Source of the DNA: Impatiens glandulifera | Taxonomy: Eukaryota; Streptophyta; Magnoliopsida; Ericales; Balsaminaceae | Length of the DNA: 64,000 nucleotides | Reading direction: 5' to 3' | Assembly (NCBI RefSeq): GCF_907164915.1 | Contig: NW_025919291.1 | Location: 1 to 64,000 of the forward strand | Shown here: positions 35,792 to 45,267 of the stretch, piece by piece | Position numbering within the stretch: the first letter of the stretch is position 1 | Layout of the letters: each line of letters starts with the position of its first letter | The notes under the pieces: generated by a model | Database searches by the model: none | What the model was told of the DNA's origin: nothing | What the model saw: only the letters and a program-made list of their open reading frames with translations | Program-made: the position numbers and the translations under genes

Positions 35792-38367
35792 CTATTCTGA
35801 GTCGGAGAAGTTGAAGCCGTCCATCATATCCTTGGTCCGTTTTCTCTTAACCGGTTGATCCGGTCTTGAGGATGAACCTCCAGCTTGCGGTTGACTGGCC
35901 GTATCGGAGACTCGTTGTCTTGTAGAACGCTGCTCTAGTTGCTCTTCATCTTCATCTTCGGTGTGAGTAGCCGGGTCCGGTTGATTTTCAATAACCGTTT
36001 CAGTGATCCTTTCTAGCAGCCCGACTACTTGGGCCTTCTTTGATATTTTCCTTTTCCGTTTCGCCGGAACCGAAGAGGAAGGGCCGCCGTTTTCTTCTTC
36101 TTGTGAGCGGTTGCAAATTCATCAAGTCTTTGTCTTTCAATATTTAACCGCTCTGCATCCGCCACAGCTTGAGCGGCTATGGACTTTGCCATTCCCGGAT
36201 ACTTAGCCACTGTGAGTCGTTCGCGCTCGGCTATTTCGTCTTCAGATAGTCGCGGTGCCTCCTTTGCTCTCTGCGTTTCTTCATCTAGCGCGTCTTGTAC
36301 TTCCTTAGCTGCTCGGGCGTTTGCCTCCTCAACCGCTATATCCGCATTCACCTTGGCCTTGATTAATTCATCTACTTGTGCGGTGAGCGCCTTGAGGTCG
36401 GCTTCAAACTTGTCGTTGCGGTCTTCAAGGCTCGCATTCTTGTTTTCCAGATCGGTGACCCTCCATCCTAGGTCCTCTTCTACCTCTGTGAATCCTTGTT
36501 CGGTTTCCCTTTCAAGCCGATCCAAGTCTTCTACTATTTTTGAGGTCTTATCGTCCAAGGCCTTAGTTTGTTGAAGATGATTGTTGCGTAAAACCGCTTC
36601 GTCCCGGTAGTCAGCTTCGATGGCTGTGATCCGGTCATCTGCCTTTACATGATCATCCCTCGTCTTTTCGGCGAACCGGAGTGCCGGGAATACGGTTTTC
36701 TTGATTTTCTCCTCTAATGGGTGAACCGTTGAGTCTGCAAACTCTTGAATAAGGGTCTTGACCCTTTCTTCTGTGACGCCCGGTTTAGAAACCCCAAGTT
36801 GTTCAGTTTCAAGTTGCCCGGCGAGAGGAGTCTCCGTCCTTTCATTGGTTTCGTTTATCACCGGATCCGCCCGAGGAGGTGTTGCACCATGATTCTGACC
36901 GTCATCGGTCTCAGGAGCTGGAGAGTGCGGTTTTTCTCGCTGTCTGACCACCGCCTCAAGCCGATCAATTTCTTCTGCGAATTCTCCTTTCGCTATCTCA
37001 AGTTTTTCTAACACCAAGAGCTGTAAGTTAGCCTCCGGTGTTCCCTCGACGTACCTTTCCTTAAGCTTCCGGATACGTACGGTTAGCTTTTATAGCCGAG
37101 ATCGCGGTCTCACGATGGTGCATCGGTCCAAGGCTTCGTGAAGGGTTTCGGTGTTTGTGAGGCTCATGACTGTTTCCTCTATCTCCTTCAGCCTTCTGAA
37201 ACATTGTTCGTCGGTTAGGCCCGGTAACATGTGTTTGAAAAGTTTGTCGAATCGGTACTCGTGCCATTCCCGGTATAATGCGCCAACCGCTTGAACTCGT
37301 AGTTCAATGTCCTCCAGGATCCGGCGCGCAATAATATCGGCCTTCATCTGGTCGTTATCAGGGGAAGCCTCCTCCTCCTCACTGCTGTCTGCACCGGCCT
37401 CTGCGTTCTCAAGACTTGCATCCGCACCGGTATTATCAGGACTTGTACCCGAATGTTCTTCTTCATTCGGTCCTTCTCTATCGGAAGGATTTTCCCCGGT
37501 TTTCTGTGAGCCGGTTTGGTCAGACGTGGAAGTCGACTCTTCCTCATCCTGTGGTGGCGGTTCCGTGAATACTATCTTCTCCTTATTCTTGCCTCCGGAC
37601 TTGTCTTTTGCCGGGGCCGGTTTCTTCGTGGTGGATTTCTTCTTTCGGCCACCTGTGGAACTGGGGGCCGACTGCTTCCTTTCCAGGAAATGTTTGGATT
37701 TTATTAACCTTCTTGATGAGAGAATAACACCGGGACCGGTGTCGATGTGATGGTGGAGCAATATTTTACCAAGGGGGGTGGCGTATCCCCACGACCGGGC
37801 TGAATCCGGATTCACCATATCTTTCAAATTGTGGAAGATTTCCTTCGCCCAGTTAACTTTCGTGCCTTCTAGCAAGCCGACAAGCATCTCGATCTTAGCC
37901 TTGGTGAGGCTATCTTAGTTTCCACCTCTCGCCTGAACCGACTTTGTGAAGATATCACAAAGCGGTATGTATTCCGGTCGTAGAGACGCTTTCTTACCGG
38001 AAACTTTCACAGGTTCCGTTTCGGCAGAGAGTATCTGGCAGGCCGCCTCGAATGTTGTTGTATCTAGATCCAACAAAGCACTTCGGCCACTCGTTGGAAG
38101 ATGTAGGATCTCCGCAACCGATTCTTCGGTTAACTCGAACTGAGTCCCTTTAACTGTTGCGGTTATCTTGTCACCAGAGAGAGTTGTGGTTTCGAAGAAT
38201 TCTTCAACCGCTTCTTTGTATATAACAAAGGGACCGCCTAGAAAGTATTCGAGTCCGGCTTCAGCTATCCGATTAATAACCTCCTTTGCCTCAAGCGAGC
38301 CCTTTTGTCGGATTTCCTCGAAATCCACCTGGATGATGTGCTTGAACAAAGCCGAATTGCGACCCAT
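35792..38367 (-). pseudogene. Accessory ORF Z of element C: shared domain plus basic and coiled-coil tail
   Basis: About 850 codons from MGRNSALFKHIIQVDFEE to the end MDGFNFSDSE. Residues 1-270 are the shared accessory domain: GLEYFLGGPFVIYKEAVEEF, KGTQFELTEESVAEILHLP, LRPEYIPLCDIFTKSV, KVNWAKEIFHNLKDMV, WGYATPLGKILLHH, TGPGV. Then a lysine-rich linker (KKKSTTKKPAPAKDK), an acidic serine-rich stretch, and a long coiled coil (36025-37017, alternating E, K, R and L). It ends with KRKRKISKKAQ and PVKRKRTKD, both like nuclear localisation signals. Two in-frame TAA stops (37915 and 37090) and one frameshift near 36090 interrupt it; otherwise the frame is continuous. No catalytic motif is seen. A nuclear DNA- or chromatin-related role is inference. 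Confidence 0.82.
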
Positions 38368-38483
38368 CTTAGATGATTGAGAGGATTTGAGAAACACGAG
38401 AGTAAGTAACCGTTGAGAGAATTTGAGAGCTTAGAGAGAGAAAGTTGTTTCGCGTAAGAATGAAATGAAATGGCCAAGAGCCC

Positions 38484-38491
38484 CTTTTATA
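38484..38491 (-). promoter_or_regulatory. TATA box of ORF Z (element C)
   Basis: CCTATAAAAGGGGC on the minus strand, about 117 bases upstream of the ATG at 38367. The leader between is pyrimidine-rich (CTTTCTCTCTCTAAG). It resembles the LTR core promoter CACCTATAAAAGGAG. Confidence 0.65.
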
Positions 38492-38527
38492 GGTGCGGTT
38501 CGGAAACCCAACCGTCCCATCAACATT

Positions 38528-38732
38528 TGGCGGGAGTTTTCCCTCCAAGCCGAAAAGGCGGCAATCTGTGGGCGGGAAGCCAAAAGGCGGTAATCCAAAC
38601 GGCGGGAATCAGAAGGCGGTAATCAAAGAGGCACGAATCAATGGGCGGGAAGCCAAAAGGCGGCAAACTATGGGCGCCAAATCAATGAGCGGTAATTTTG
38701 AACGGAAGCTCTTTGGGCGGGAAATTTCCCTC
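38528..38732 (-). promoter_or_regulatory. GGCGG(G/T)AA repeat array upstream of ORF Z (E2F-like sites)
   Basis: About 12 imperfect units spaced 14-17 bases: GGCGGGAG (38529), GGCGGCAA, GGGCGGGAAG, GGCGGTAA, GGCGGGAA, GGCGGTAA, a decayed GGCACGAA, GGGCGGGAAG, GGCGGCAA, GGGCGCCAA, GAGCGGTAA and GGGCGGGAAATTTCCC (38715). Several match the plant E2F consensus TTTSSCGS in one orientation. The array lies 40-250 bases upstream of the TATA box of Z on its coding strand. Confidence 0.6.
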
Positions 38733-39069
38733 CAAAGTTTTTCGATTTGGATTTTGATGACGCAATCCCTCTTTTGATGAAGTGAGATGTAAATCGCGAT
38801 GCTGCGGTGTTTTGTCTATTGATATAACCGGTTATTTAGATGAGTGTTCTGAGTTGTTTACAACTCTTGATTAGGCGGTTCTTCTGGAGACCGGATAAGA
38901 GCGCGGTTACTTTGCAATATTAACCGGTTACTTAGATAGATGTTCTGCTTATTATATTGACCCGGTTATTTTAGACTTGAAATAGAATTTCATTGAAAGA
39001 AAAAGTACAAGATAGAAATCGATAGATGAATCGGTTTGACAATGGAAATACATAAGAAATAAAGCTAAC

Positions 39070-39771
39070 TTATGTAATAACTACCCTAGAGAACCTTTCT
39101 TCCACCCCATCCATGTCAAGAATGTTCAAAGGAGATGCCGGTGTGCCCGGTCCAAATTCTGGGCGGTATTTGAGAATAAGCCGGTTGATGTGAGGAGCAT
39201 AGACGAGATCTTTCTTGGTTAGCACCATGTTTTTCAGGTTCTGAAAAATGACCGTTGACCAATTAATGGTCGTATTGCTGACAATATGGGTCATTATGTC
39301 GTATGTTTTCTTGGAGTAGCGTTGGTTCGGGGATTGACAGATGATAGAGCGAGTCACAATCTCAAGAAGGAGTTGGATGTGATGAGCAAGGCGGGTTTTT
39401 AACCCATGGTTTTCCACCAGAACATCGGTTCCAGAGAAGAACAGTGCATGGTCGGCTGCCGTACTTCCCACCTGGGTTGGAAAGTCAGAAAACCCTTCTG
39501 TGGGCAAGTTGAACATGTAGGCAAATTCGGCTTCATCCAGCCAGAAGGTGTGGTCTCTCACCGTGGAGACGATATAGTTGCCTCTGATTCAAGCGCTTCT
39601 GAAGAAGGTCTTAACATCCTCAATCAGTATGAGACCGGATTCTTTGAGAAAGGTTCGAAGACCGGTGTCAATAAGAGATTCAAACATGATCTCCTTTGTT
39701 TCTACGTCCCAATGTTCCATACATGATTCGAAGTCGATGCTCAAGAAGTTTCCTAAAGTTCGACTCGGCAT
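39070..39771 (-). pseudogene. Accessory ORF Y of element C
   Basis: From MPSRTLGNFLSIDFESCMEH to FSRVVIT, 233 codons in one frame with a single TGA at about 39586. Shared-domain features: GLRTFLKESGLILIEDVKTF, DHTFWLDEAEFAYMFNLP, LKTRLAHHIQLLLEIVTRSI, YDIMTHI, TINWSTVIFQNLKNMV, VYAPHINRLIL, FGPGTPASPLN. The start was chosen because it aligns with the starts of X and Z; an upstream in-frame ATG at 39807 is possible. Function unknown. The closest relative in the window is ORF Y of element B. Confidence 0.83.
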
Positions 39772-39860
39772 GATTCTAACTTTTGCTAAGAGAGAGAAAG
39801 AGTTCAAGAGATTTCAAGAGAGTTTTGTATTTCAGGATGTGTTGAGTTGATTATAGGATG

Positions 39861-39872
39861 GCCCTTTATATA
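39861..39872 (-). promoter_or_regulatory. TATA box of ORF Y (element C)
   Basis: CCTATATAAAGGGCC on the minus strand, about 95 bases before the ATG at 39771, with a leader rich in CTCTT and TTTCTCTCTC. Element B has CCTATTTAAGG at the same place. Confidence 0.7.
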
Positions 39873-40250
39873 GGTTCGGTTTTGGAGGGAAAATATTAGC
39901 ATTGAATGTCAGTTTTGTCTCATTAAGAAAGAGAATATTTATGTTTCCAAAACGCATTGGGAAGGAGTTACTTTTAATTTATTGCGGAGCTCGAGGTGGG
40001 ATTTGGTTGAAAAGTAACCAAGTTGGTTGAGTATTGATTACTCATGTAGTTGGGGGTTACCTTATTAATTAAATATTACTTTCCAATAATGACCCATGCA
40101 ACAACACATGGAAAAGTAACCGATACAAACCGAAGATAACTTAGTCTAAAACCGAAGAAAACATAGATAAAACCGAAATGATCATAAAGATGTCGAACAA
40201 AGATACACCCGGTGCGTGCAGCAAAATGACCGGGTGTAGGAAGGAGTGAC

Positions 40251-41012
40251 TTAATAACCGCTGGAGGTGACCGCACCGTTGGGGTTGTTGCGGCGGTTCC
40301 TCCTCCTCCAATCCTTCTCAAACCGCTCATAGAAGGAGTCAGTTACTTCCTTGGTTAGCACTTGAGCTTGATTCAGACCTTCGCCCGGACAGGTCGGTAC
40401 GCCAAGCTCAAGAAGTAGACAGCTCAGTTGGGGAACGAGGCCGACTGTTCGAACGCTAATCATCCAGATTAGAACGTCGAACAGTACTCTTGACCAATTA
40501 ACCGGTGTCCCGGTGGTGATGGCAGCCATCATGTTGAAGGATGCGGTACAGTAGGTATTCGTCACATCTCTTCCTAAGATGCTTCGACCTATCACGTCAT
40601 TGAGGAGCTGATATTCAGCCCTCAAAAGTGACTTTGTGCCATGGTCATCGACAGGTTGATTAGACCTGGCAAAGGTTAGGGAGATCTCGGCCTTTAAGTC
40701 GGCCGGAACATTGAGATCTGTTAAGCCTTGCTTTGGCAGCCCAAAGCACCTCCCAAAGTCATTCTCCGTGAAGTCGAATACTACACCGCCCACCTTCGAT
40801 TGGATATGGGTGTCAAAATGCGGTGTGCCTCTGAAAACCCTTGCGTTGTACAAGAATTCTAGAACAAATTCTGGATAGATGACATACTTTTCATCCAGGA
40901 AGTATTGAAGACCTGTGTCTTCAAGTAATTTGATCATTTTGAACACATCATAGTGTTCAGTTCTCTTTGCAGATTTGAAGTCCACTTGGAAGATGTTTGA
41001 AAACTGAGACAT
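40251..41012 (-). CDS. Accessory ORF X of element C, intact 253 aa
   Basis: The only accessory ORF in the window that is open from ATG to stop. N-terminus MSQFSNIFQVDFKSAKRTEH. Then LLEDTGLQYFLDEKYVIYPE, VLEFLYNARVFRGTPHFDTH, GGVVFDFTENDFGRCFGLPK, LLRAEYQLLNDVIGRSILGR, FNMMAAI, PVNWSRVLFDVLIWMI, VPQLSCLLLELGVPTCPG and a basic end DWRRRNRRNNP. There is no signal peptide and no membrane segment, so it does not look like an envelope protein. Downstream lies ORF Y with about 480 bp of noncoding DNA between. The family resembles proteins often labelled putative plant transposon protein; this is from memory. Function unknown. Confidence 0.8.
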   Translation of the reverse strand: MSQFSNIFQVDFKSAKRTEHYDVFKMIKLLEDTGLQYFLDEKYVIYPEFVLEFLYNARVFRGTPHFDTHIQSKVGGVVFDFTENDFGRCFGLPKQGLTDLNVPADLKAEISLTFARSNQPVDDHGTKSLLRAEYQLLNDVIGRSILGRDVTNTYCTASFNMMAAITTGTPVNWSRVLFDVLIWMISVRTVGLVPQLSCLLLELGVPTCPGEGLNQAQVLTKEVTDSFYERFEKDWRRRNRRNNPNGAVTSSGY

Positions 41013-41072
41013 TTTTGTCTTAGTGAGATAATGAGTTATGACTTGTGATTGTTTTGATTAAGGTTTGTTCAT

Positions 41073-41080
41073 CTTATATA
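41073..41080 (-). promoter_or_regulatory. TATA box of ORF X (element C)
   Basis: AGTATATAAGATGAAC on the minus strand, about 60 bases upstream of the ATG. Copy 2 of X in element B has AATATATAAGTTAGATGAAC at the matching position, so the motif and the GATGAAC after it are conserved. Confidence 0.65.
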
Positions 41081-41200
41081 CTAGTGGAGAGAGAACCCTT
41101 TTATCCAGGTATCACAGATGATAATGTCTATTATCTAGAGGGGAAAAGGCTTTGCATAAAATAAGCATGTCTATAGCCTAGGATGTTGGTCATAGACCTG

Positions 41201-41246
41201 GACCATGAAAGATATCAAATCTTCACGTCTTTTTAGGTGTGACCAT
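41201..41246 (-). promoter_or_regulatory. Conserved noncoding motif before the accessory ORFs (element C)
   Basis: Minus strand: GGTCACACCTAAAAAGACGT, then GAAGATTTGATATC and CATGGTCCAGGTCTATGACC. It aligns with the motif in A and B. Confidence 0.7.
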
Positions 41247-41542
41247 TTTACTTTGAAAAGGAAATGTTTCAGGACAGATAAATTTAAACGCAGATAATTA
41301 TTCCACTTTTGTTTGAAGTTCAAATAATCTAAGATAACCTATTTCCGAACCGGTCAGTCATCAGTTGTTCATCCCGATGCGGGTATTTGGTACAAACACT
41401 AAATAACCGGCCGGTTTACTCTGTCTGATATACCAGGCGGTTCTTCCATAGATAGCTTGAAAATTTGAAATCCAACAGTTTAGGAGGAACTACCGGTTTT
41501 GTCTGTCCGAACCGAATTCCCTTAAGCATCCTTAGGGAGGCT

Positions 41543-43238
41543 CTAACTAATGTCGGTTAAACCGAGTGTAAGTCTGAATTGAGAGAACTTAGCTTCCTGT
41601 AGAGGTTTGGTGAAGATATCAGCTACTTGTTGATCTGTCGGTACGTATTCCAACCGGATATGCTTCAGCATGACATGTTCCCGAATGAAGTGGTGCCTTA
41701 TATCAATGTGCTTGGTTCTGGAGTGTAGAACCGGATTGTAGGTGATTGCTATGGCACTTGTGTTGTCATAGAAGATCGGAGACTCTTCGGCTATGACACC
41801 GAAATCCGTCAGTTGTTGTTGGATCCAAAGGAGTTGTGAACAACAGCTTCCGGCCGCCAGGTATTCAGCTTCTGCGGTGGATGTGGCCACCGATGTTTGT
41901 TTCTTGCTATGCCATGAAACAAGCCGGTCACCTAGGATTTGGCATGTTCCGCTGGTGCTTTTTCTATCGATCTTGCAACCTGCGTAGTCCGCATCTGACT
42001 AGCTCGTTAGGTTAAAGGATGAATCATTTGGATACCACAGGCCGACATCAGGTGTTCCCTTTAGATATTTCAAGATCCTCTTTGCGGCTGTGTAGTGGTA
42101 TTGTTTTGGATTGGCTTGAAATCTTCCGCACACACCGACTACAAATAGAATATCCGGTCTACTTGCTGTTAGGTATAAAGAGAACTAATGATGCCCCAGT
42201 AAGCTATCTGGTCTACCGATTGACCCTCATCATCCTTGTCCAATTAAACCAATGAGCTCATTGGAGTAGCCGCTGAGGAGCATGTGTCCATCCCAAATTT
42301 CTTTAGGAGCTCCTTGGTGTACTTGGGTTGGCTAATGAAAGTTCCTTCTTCGAGTTGTTTAACCTGAAGACCTAGGAAGAAACTTAATTCTCCCATCATA
42401 CTCATTTCAAACTTGTTAGTCATCAGGGTTGAAAATTTATCACACAACTTAGGATCGGTCGAACCAAAGATGATATCATCTACATAGATTTGAACAAGTA
42501 GGATATGTTCCTTCTTCTCAAATTTAAATAACTTTTTATCCACCGAACCGATGGTGAAGTCATGTTCTAACAAAATGTGGTTAGTGTATCATACCAGGCT
42601 CTAGGTGCTTGCTTTAGACCGTATAAAGCTTTGTTTAGCCGGTATACATGGTTTGGAAATTTAGCAGTTTTGAAACCGGGTGGTTGTTCAACATATACCT
42701 CTTCACGTAGGTCACCATTCAAAAATGCACTTTTGACATCCATTTGAAAAACCTTAAAAAAATTTAAAGCAGCAAAGGCTAGAAAAATCCTAATGGCTTC
42801 AATCTTGTCTATAGGGGCAAATGATTCTTCAAAATGAATACCTTCTTCCTGTTTGTAACCTTTTGCCACTAATCTGGCTTTGTTCCTTGTGACCAAACCG
42901 TCTTCATTGAGTTTATTTCTAAATACCCATCTTGTTCCTATAACCGATTGATCTTTCGGTCTAGGGACTAGGTACCAGACTTTGTTACTCTCGAACTGGT
43001 TTAATTCTTCCTACATTCCCAAGATCCAATCCGGATCTGACAATGCTTCATCTATTCTTTTCGGCTCAATCTGGGATATAAAGGCGGAATTGAAGTATTC
43101 CTCCAGAATTTGACGCCTAGTTCGAACAAGTTCTGAAGGGTCACCTATAATTTGCTCAGGAGGATGTTTAGTGTTTCTTCTGAAATTCGGTTCAGGGATG
43201 TCTACCAAATTACCATTTGCTTGATCAAGGCTAGACAT
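41543..43238 (-). pseudogene. Reverse transcriptase and RNase H of element C
   Basis: RT pieces at 42567-42896 ([33 protein letters not shown]) and 42244-42573 (VDKKLF, YVDDIIFG intact at about 42466-42490, FFLGLQVKQLEEGTF). Both catalytic aspartates remain. RNase H covers about 41543-42240: SDADYAGCKIDRKSTSGT, TSTAEAEYLAAGSCC, DNTSAIAITYNP and the end LGLTDIS. Lesions: stop codons at 43011, near 42244 and near 42000, and a one-base shift near 42570. These are few compared with A or D. Confidence 0.92.
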
Positions 43239-43319
43239 ATCGGTAGGCTGAACAAGATTGTCAGACTGACCGATTTCCTCGGTTTGAACCGAAGTGTCAG
43301 CTTCCTGTCTTGGAACAGC

Positions 43320-45261
43320 TTAATCCGACTGGGTTTCAATATTACCCATTTGGTCATGGACAAACCGCCTGAAAACCGGAATTTCATCTTCACTATCAGA
43401 ATGGATATTGTTGTTTTCCAATCTGTTGTGTAGATCAAAGCATGATGTAGTGTTACTTTCAACCGATTCATCGAAAACCACGTGAAGTGATTCCTCCATG
43501 GTTAAAGTTCTATTGTTATACACTCTATATGCCTTACTCACTGCTGAGTAACCTAGCATGATCCCAATATCGGTTTTTGCATCAAAAGCAGAAAGATGGG
43601 TTTTACCATTTATGTGAATGTAGAATTTACACCCGAAAATCTTGAGGTATTTAAGATTAAGAACCCTGTTAAAATAAACCTCATACGGTGTTTTGTTATG
43701 AAACTTGTTAATTAGATACCGGTTTTGTGTATAGCATGCAGTGTTGATAGCCTCAGCCCAGAATTTCTGAGCAATACCCGAATCGGCTATCATGGACCGT
43801 GCGGCTTCCTTGAGAGTTCGATTTCTTCTCTCGGCCAGGCCATTTTGTTGAGGAGTCCTAGCACTAGACAACTCGTGTCTAATACCGGATTCATCAAGAA
43901 ATGCGGTTAAAGTACTATTGGTGAATTCGGTACCTCTATCACTTCTAATGCTATTAATGCGAGTTGATTTTTCATTTTGCAAACGTTTAAGTAGTGTGAT
44001 CAAGTTGGCTGCGGTTTCACGTTTGGATTGTAAGAATATAACCCATGTGAATCTAGAGTAGTCATCAATAACTACCATGGTGTAAAGCATACCTCCTAGG
44101 CTAATGACCTGAATCGGTCCAAATAAATCCATGTGTAAGAGATCTAAGCATCGGTTAGATTGAATGTTTCCTTTAATCTTAAAGGTTGACTTAGTCTGCT
44201 TACCCATTTGACATGCTGAGCAAACCTTATCCTTATTAAATACTATGTCAGGAATACCTTCAACTAGCTTCTTACCGCGAATGTAGTTTAAGGTTTTCAT
44301 GTTTAGATGGTTTAGTCTCTTATGCCACAACCAGGTTTGATCAGTCTTAGCTATCATGCATACAGGATATTCTACCTTCGTTTTCCAATCTACCTTGTAA
44401 ATATTTCCTAGCCTATTTCTGGTTAGTAGTATAATACCATGGGAGTTCTTAACTAAGCATGCATGTTTAAGAAATTCTACTGTGTATCCAACATCACACA
44501 TTTGACTAATGCTCAGCAAGTTAAAACGTAGGTTTTCAACTAAGAGTACATTATCAATTGTCAAGTTACCATGGACAATCTTACCCTTGCCCACAGTTTT
44601 ACCCTTTGAGTTGTCACCGAAAGTGATTAGTGCACCGGTTTCTATTTTGATGTCGGTTAGCAGGTTATTGTTTCCGGTCATATGCCTGGAGCAACCACTA
44701 TCCAAGTACCATTCAGAGTTTCCTAGCCGTTTCTTTATGTCCTGCAAAATGTACATATTTACAACTATTTGGTACCCACATTCACTTGGGTCCACATGCG
44801 GTTAGTCCTTTGGGCATCCAAACATTGACAAACCGGACGGCTTTATTTGCTAAGGTCTTAACCGTTCTTTTGGCATTCGGTTTTGGATACTTCGGTTCTC
44901 CTGTGAAGGCCTTAAATGAGGGTGATTTGTAATTTGTCCTACGCGGTCGATGATTGGCTCTCCTATTCTTGAGCAGGTCGGCTTTTCTTTTCTCAGGGTC
45001 TAGCCACTTCTCAGAGGCAGTTGGACCTACATAGGTTAGTTTTTCTTCCGTATAGTATGCGGTCAATTCCTCTTCAGCGGTTAAGGAACTTCTAACAAAT
45101 CTTATGAGGGGGAGGTCGTTCTTTGAGAACCTTACTCTTTCTACGGGTTTATGGTTTTTGGATCTATCGTCTATGTATCCTAAACCGAACACGCAAGTAG
45201 GGTGTCTTTTGTAACTACACATCTTATTCACCATATCACTAGATCTCTTATATGCGGCCAT
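43320..45261 (-). pseudogene. Linker, protease, pre-integrase and integrase of element C
   Basis: 44782-45261 is the gag-pol linker (AAYKRSSDMVNKMCSYKRHP). After a frameshift near 44780, a 491-codon frame (43320-44795) holds the protease EWYLDSGCSRHMTG, the pre-integrase HKRLNHLN...CSACQMGKQ, and the whole integrase core: LHMDLFGPIQVISLGG, SIRSDRGTEFTN and the ARTPQQNGLAERRNRTLKEA region with its glutamate. The copia integrase tail VGIMLGYS / EESLHVVFDES follows. It stops at a TAA (43320), after which the same frame goes on for about 100 codons. Integrase itself appears undamaged. Confidence 0.92.
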
Positions 45262-45267
45262 CTTATA

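Noticed and set aside
36179..37750. Long plus-strand ORFs (131 and 147 codons) opposite ORF Z
   Set aside because: Mirror frames of the codon-biased Z coding strand; serine-rich with no domain.
40251..41012. ORF X as an envelope-like protein
   Set aside because: No signal peptide, membrane helix or cysteine pattern; the sequence looks soluble.
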